This document shows positions 59,728 through 64,000 of a stretch of DNA of 64,000 nucleotides, one piece after another. Both the position numbers and the translations under genes were made by a program. Source of the DNA: Penicillium oxalicum (Eukaryota > Ascomycota > Eurotiomycetes > Eurotiales > Aspergillaceae). Within the stretch, counting starts at the first letter, position 1. Each line of letters starts with the position of its first letter. The notes under the pieces are model-generated. The model ran no database searches. It was not told the DNA's origin and worked only from the letters and a program-made list of their open reading frames with translations. The stretch covers positions 4,278,001-4,342,000 of the forward strand of contig NC_064651.1 in the NCBI RefSeq assembly GCF_001723175.1. Direction: 5' to 3'.

Positions 59728-62265
59728 ATGGCTGGCTCAGCTGTGTCGTCTGATTCTGTCTCCGGAATCAAGAAGCAAGCCTGTCGAGTTTGTCATAAGC
59801 GATTCTCGAAAGCCGAGCATTTACGGGTAAGTTTACTTGCTCAAGCTCCGAAACCTTACGCCTGGAAAAGGATCCGTCATTCTTGAGAGTATTCAAAAGA
59901 CTCTGTTCGTTGCATTGTAACTTGGCTAATATGCAAAAAACCAGAGACACGAGAGATGCCGTAAGTTCAACGCGATGCTATCACAGCGCTATGATGCTTT
60001 CCCTTGGTTCCCAAAACTACTAGACGCGGCACGTCGCTGGTTTTTGTCTTCCCCATCCCTCGCAAAGACCACAGTAGCTTTTTTGTTACTTTTGTTTGTT
60101 GAGACTAATCAGAGGTATCTCTCAGATACTGGCTCTAAGCCATTTGTCTGTAGACAATGTCGGCGTCCTTTTGCAAGACAGGATGCTCTCACCCGACATG
60201 AGAAACTACACAAACGAGACGCGGATGCGACACAAGACCCGTCTACACCCTCGCTACCGACTCCTTCAACCTTTTTAGACCTTTCAAAAACCTGGAAAAC
60301 GAATGCAGCATGTATTACCTGTAGTCCATCTGAAAATTTAACGGAAAGCGGTTCGATATCCGAGCAGCAAGCCGCAAAGGAACTGAATTTGCGCAACACT
60401 CCATCGGATGTGGATTTCGACCTCATATGGCCGGATTCAGAGGAACTTTTTCAATCTATCATGGCAACTGATGTGTCAGATCAATGGCAGATGTTGTCAG
60501 GGACGTTGCCATTCCCGCTTGTCGCTCATGATACCCCTGGTCCGCTCTTCAGGTCACCCGTCTCCTTCGACGACCGCGGCTCGTCCGTGGGTGATATTCC
60601 CAATGGCAGTGGGCACCGAGCTGTGCATGATGTTACCGAGCTGGTTGCAAGTTCTGTGAGTGGCTCTCTGAATGTCACATTCTTTTTGCGGTTCCACGAA
60701 GAAACTAATCCGTCATCACCCAGTCCTCTTGTATCACGGCAGCTGTGAAGGCCACATCGATAACATCGGTTTTTCTGGACGAATGCCTGCATATGTTTTT
60801 TGCTCGATTTATTCCAACCTTTCCCATACTGCACCGGGCCACGTTTGTTTTTCGGGACTGCACTCATGCCTTGCTCCTTAATGCCATCGCAATTGGATCT
60901 CTTTACCTCGGTCCCCCTGACTCCGTGGCCAAGGGAGAGACCTTGTGGCGATTGGCCCATACGGCTGTGGCGACCTCGTGGCAGTCTCTGATTACCCACA
61001 TTGGCCCCTATGACTCTTGTCACGGCGTCCAATTAGTGATCACTGCATTGCTTGGGCAGATATATGGAGCGCTGTCCAAGAACCGTGCAATTCGAACCAC
61101 TAGCCAGATACTCCGACCACTTGGCTTCTTCTGGGCGCGCCATTGTGGAATGTACGATGACAAATCTTACCCATTGACAAGCTTACCGTCGGAAGACGCC
61201 ACCCACGAGAAGAAAGAAAAAGAATGGCATACATGGGCAGCTTGCGAACTACAACAGCGCGCGCTGCTAGCACATTACCTTCTTGATGGGCTAGTGGCAC
61301 AAATGACCGGGAACGGGTCTGCCGTTCGCCATGTCACAAATCCTTTGAGACTCCCAAGCAGTGAGAATGCCTTTGATGCAACCTCTGCTGACGAGTGGCT
61401 GGCACACATGCGCTCACAGAGTCCAGACTGCTCAGGCTTTCGAGATGTCTTTCGTTCGCTCTTCTCCCCCGGTGCCAAATCAAGGTCTTTGAACTTTCAG
61501 TTCACACCATTTGCCCTTCGAGTAGTGCTTGAGGGACTTCAGTCAATTGTATCTGACTATGATGAGCACGATGTCGCATTTGGCATTCCGTGCCGGTCAG
61601 ATGTGCGCCGTGCTTTGGTCAGAGTACATGAAACCATCTCAATGTGCATTCACTTCTCTGCAGCCGAGCGCCTCGAAATTCTCCTGAGATGGCACACAGT
61701 CTGTCTGGACAGCGTGATTGATTCCACTGCTTTGTCTCGCGATATCTGTGCTCGATATGAACTTCCTCAGTACGTCTCCGGGGGCTACCGGATAATTCGT
61801 CCCAATTTTGACTTGACAAGCTGGTGTCAAACCGAGGACGCCCGCCGCGCAGTTCTTCACGCTGTGGCCATTCAGGGCATTGTTGAGCAACTTCCCCGTG
61901 GGAGAGCTCATGTCATCCATATGCCCAGCTCTTTGTTTGCCGCTGCGACCGTCTACGTAGCTTTCTCGCTGGCCGGTCATGTCACCCTGAATCTGCCTCG
62001 GACTGTGGTGTGGCAGGATGCGCTGTTGACCCGCGCAGATCTCAATCTTGACCACAGTAATGTAAGGCCCACTTCCGGATCTGAGACTCGCCGTTTTGTG
62101 GAAACGGGGCCAGATACCCCACTGGGACCTTTTGAGGGGGATGGGCGAAATCTCTTGTATGAGTTGAATTCGATGCAAAAACTTTTCCGCTGCCTCTCTT
62201 CCCAATGGGGCATCGCACACGATATGGAGACTGTTGTTGCCCAGTGGATTCAGCTTTGTCATTGA
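59728..62265 (+). CDS. C2H2 zinc-finger transcription factor with fungal-specific regulator domain
   Basis: Predicted nuclear DNA-binding regulator. Exons 59728-59826, 59945-59960, 60126-60655 and 60724-62265 give 728 residues. Two tandem C2H2 fingers occur at about residues 19-40 (CRVCHKRFSKAEHLRRHERC then H) and 47-67 (CRQCRRPFARQDALTRHEKL then H), joined by TGSKPFV. The first finger is assembled from three exons, including a 16-nt microexon (59945-59960) that encodes RHERC plus one base. The fungal-trans region begins at about residue 230 (FFARFIPTFPILHRATFVFR) and runs through the middle. The last intron is in phase and gives VASSSSCITAAVKATS. It lies 1.0 kb downstream of the FAH-family gene, so it is a candidate local regulator, but pathway and targets are unknown. 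Confidence 0.9.
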
Positions 62266-62935
62266 GATTGGTATCTACCAGAGGTTTGGATTCTCGTGCC
62301 GTCGCCGCGGGCTCTTGTGAGCCTAAAACGAGCAGGATATGTCATGGGCGTGTAAATAGCTGAGAGCATTCATCTGCAGCGCAGTATCTGGAATGAAACT
62401 AGGATCTAAAGTGTGTCGGAAATTTGACAAGTGAAAGGACGGAAGATCAGATAATTGGTCATTGATGGAATAATTTCAGGAAAAGGCGGAGTCAAAATGA
62501 GCATTCCACTGTCAGTATTTCTGTCCAATGAGCTCCCACTGGGTCAAATAAACCGGTGACATTGTATCTGCCATGGAATTGTCTTCGGTGGCTTCATCGG
62601 CGTGAATAAAACTGGCCCGTGACATCGTGGAGGCACACCGCCTTTGCCAAGTTCTCCGGCAATAAAGAGTCAGCCACGCGTCGCGCGCAGCACAACTGCA
62701 GCAGATGCTAAATCTGAGATGACCGTCGCCGTCAGATTTCGCAGTGCTGGTAGACCTTTTTCCACTCAGGACCCTCAAACAATATCCATGAGTCTTTGTA
62801 TCAAGAACGGAAGCAGCAAATGAGGTCGCATTGTATCGAATCCAACCACTTTCAAAAGACCTTCGCGAAGAAGTAATTGATGTTTGGAAGTAGCTGGATT
62901 CAAATCGTGCTATCTCCAATCGGAGTCGCCAGGAA
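62266..62935. other. Spacer between the C2H2 regulator and the Myb-like gene
   Basis: A 670-bp interval. A minus-strand frame at 62512-62919 (135 codons) opens without ATG and is serine/cysteine/arginine-rich; I do not accept it as a gene. Confidence 0.4.
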
Positions 62936-63706
62936 ATGTCACCTTCCGATCCGAAACCAGAAATCGATCTGGCCTTGACCAGCGCTGGTTCAACACGAGC
63001 GCCAAACCCGCCAGCGTCAGTACGTGGTGGCGAAACAGAGCCAGAATCCAGACATTCGACTGCGGAACGCGCTCAACCTCGTAGTGGTCGCGGCAGACAG
63101 CTTACGGCCCAGCAACATGCCACTCTTATTCATTTATGCAATTCGCGTTCATCTCAGGGTGCGTTCGCCCACAAGTCCAAGCAATTCTGGGTTGGTGTGG
63201 CCAAATCTTTCGAGGATGAGACTGGACGCCCATATTCTTGGCAGTCCTGTCGTCGCAGCATGGTGAGATGGGAAACCGAAAATGGGGCTTCAGGGTGTCT
63301 TGACCCAACGATAGCGGCAGCTTCTTTGCCAAAGACAACGCTCACTTCCACGACATCAGCAAATTCTTCAGGAAGGCCAGCTAGGGCGGGACATCGCATT
63401 GTCTCACTTGTGGCGGAAGAAGATTCCTCCTCCGCGGGCGATGATGGAGCAGAAGTAGAACTGCCGTCTACTCCGTTGGTGAGACGTGATGTTAAGGCTT
63501 CCCTAGAACATGAGAATCAGATCTTGCGAGTCAATATCATTGACCTGGTCACCAACGGCATGGAGGCGTTCGAGACTCAGCTAGGCCTGTATATGGCCGC
63601 AATTACCAGTGATCCAGATGATCTTCACCGCATCAACCAGTCATACACGCATTTTCGGAGTCAAATGGTGCAAGCGATGGAAAAGTATGAAAGTAGCCGC
63701 AAATAA
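62936..63706 (+). CDS. Myb/SANT-like putative DNA-binding protein
   Basis: Single exon, 256 residues from ATG 62936. The first 55 residues are disordered and charged. Residues about 56-115 look like a Myb/trihelix-type three-helix domain: LTAQQHATLIHLCNSRSSQG, HKSKQFWVGVAKSFEDETGR, and SWQSCRRSMVRWETENG, with tryptophans spaced through the helices. A serine-rich linker and an acidic stretch (VAEEDSSSAGDDGAEVE) follow. A C-terminal helical segment from about residue 190 (LEHENQILRVNIIDLVTNGM) could mediate oligomerisation. Many fungal genomes carry such small Myb-like orphans. Nothing ties it to its neighbours other than position. Confidence 0.65.
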   Translation: MSPSDPKPEIDLALTSAGSTRAPNPPASVRGGETEPESRHSTAERAQPRSGRGRQLTAQQHATLIHLCNSRSSQGAFAHKSKQFWVGVAKSFEDETGRPYSWQSCRRSMVRWETENGASGCLDPTIAAASLPKTTLTSTTSANSSGRPARAGHRIVSLVAEEDSSSAGDDGAEVELPSTPLVRRDVKASLEHENQILRVNIIDLVTNGMEAFETQLGLYMAAITSDPDDLHRINQSYTHFRSQMVQAMEKYESSRK

Positions 63707-64000
63707 TTGAACAAATAATCCGTTGGCACTACTGAATAACACATCATTAGTAAAACATAGCGGTCTGTGCGGAAAGCCTCTGGCCATGCTGTTGAGGATT
63801 ATTCTCACAAAGCACCACATCTAATATTTGAGTCAGTAATGTGATACTCTTGAACTCTACCAACCCTTTTCCCATAGAAGCGGGTATGTTTTCTTTCAAA
63901 GGTGCAATTCAAAAAAGAAGTTGATGCAAACCTTTATTTTCTCTTTCAGGTCCTGCGACGGACTGATTTTTAGTCACAAAAACAACCAGAGAAATATCCA
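63707..64000. other. Right-edge spacer
   Basis: This AT-rich interval includes the 3' region of the Myb-like gene. An acceptor-like TTTCTCTTTCAG at about 63939-63950 may belong to a gene beyond the window; nothing else can be supported. Confidence 0.35.

Noticed and set aside
62512..62919. 135-codon minus-strand frame
   Set aside because: It opens without ATG, is Ser/Cys/Arg-rich, has no splice partner and no recognisable domain.

Overview
The window is nuclear DNA of a filamentous ascomycete, most likely a member of the Eurotiales (Aspergillus/Penicillium type). The reasons are many short GT-AG introns (about 45-170 bp), compact multi-exon genes on both strands, an alpha-tubulin of the fungal type, and fungus-restricted families (Pga1, DUF4246, PaxU-like DUF829, SAT4/rhodopsin-type membrane protein, C2H2 plus fungal-trans regulator). 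I found no rRNA, tRNA, CRISPR array or intact transposon. Exon boundaries given here were built by hand from splice signals, frame continuity and family resemblance, without transcripts or alignments.

Core part, 1 to about 43.2 kb: housekeeping genes in tight divergent and convergent pairs. In order: a GPI-mannosyltransferase subunit (pga1, runs off the left edge), alpha-tubulin, an Ede1-like endocytic scaffold, a DCAF4/WDR21-type WD40 protein, Orc5, a Puf4-type RNA-binding protein, a 5.5-kb stretch without a recognisable gene, the second-largest RNA polymerase III subunit, a DUF4246 protein, a DUF829/TMEM53 hydrolase-like protein, Ufd1, Lin1/CD2BP2, Rvb2, a long coiled-coil protein, and a mitochondrial ABHD11-like hydrolase.

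Accessory part, about 43.2 to 64 kb: genes lie further apart, spacers are AT-rich or decayed, and one diverged tandem duplication and one stop-riddled coding remnant are visible. Genes: an epoxide hydrolase, a SAT4/rhodopsin-type seven-helix membrane protein, an NmrA-like NAD(P)-binding protein, an ETX/MTX2 (aerolysin-like) pore-forming-family protein, a 118-residue conserved protein of unknown function, a fumarylacetoacetate-hydrolase-family enzyme, a C2H2/fungal-trans regulator and a Myb/SANT-like protein. This resembles a set of catabolic, defence and specialised-metabolism functions. No polyketide or peptide synthase is present.

Two genes (the DCAF4-like gene and the coiled-coil gene) each need one extra base to read through, in the same direction. 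That points either to base-level assembly errors or to real lesions, and it should temper confidence in single-base oddities such as the Walker A cysteine in Orc5.
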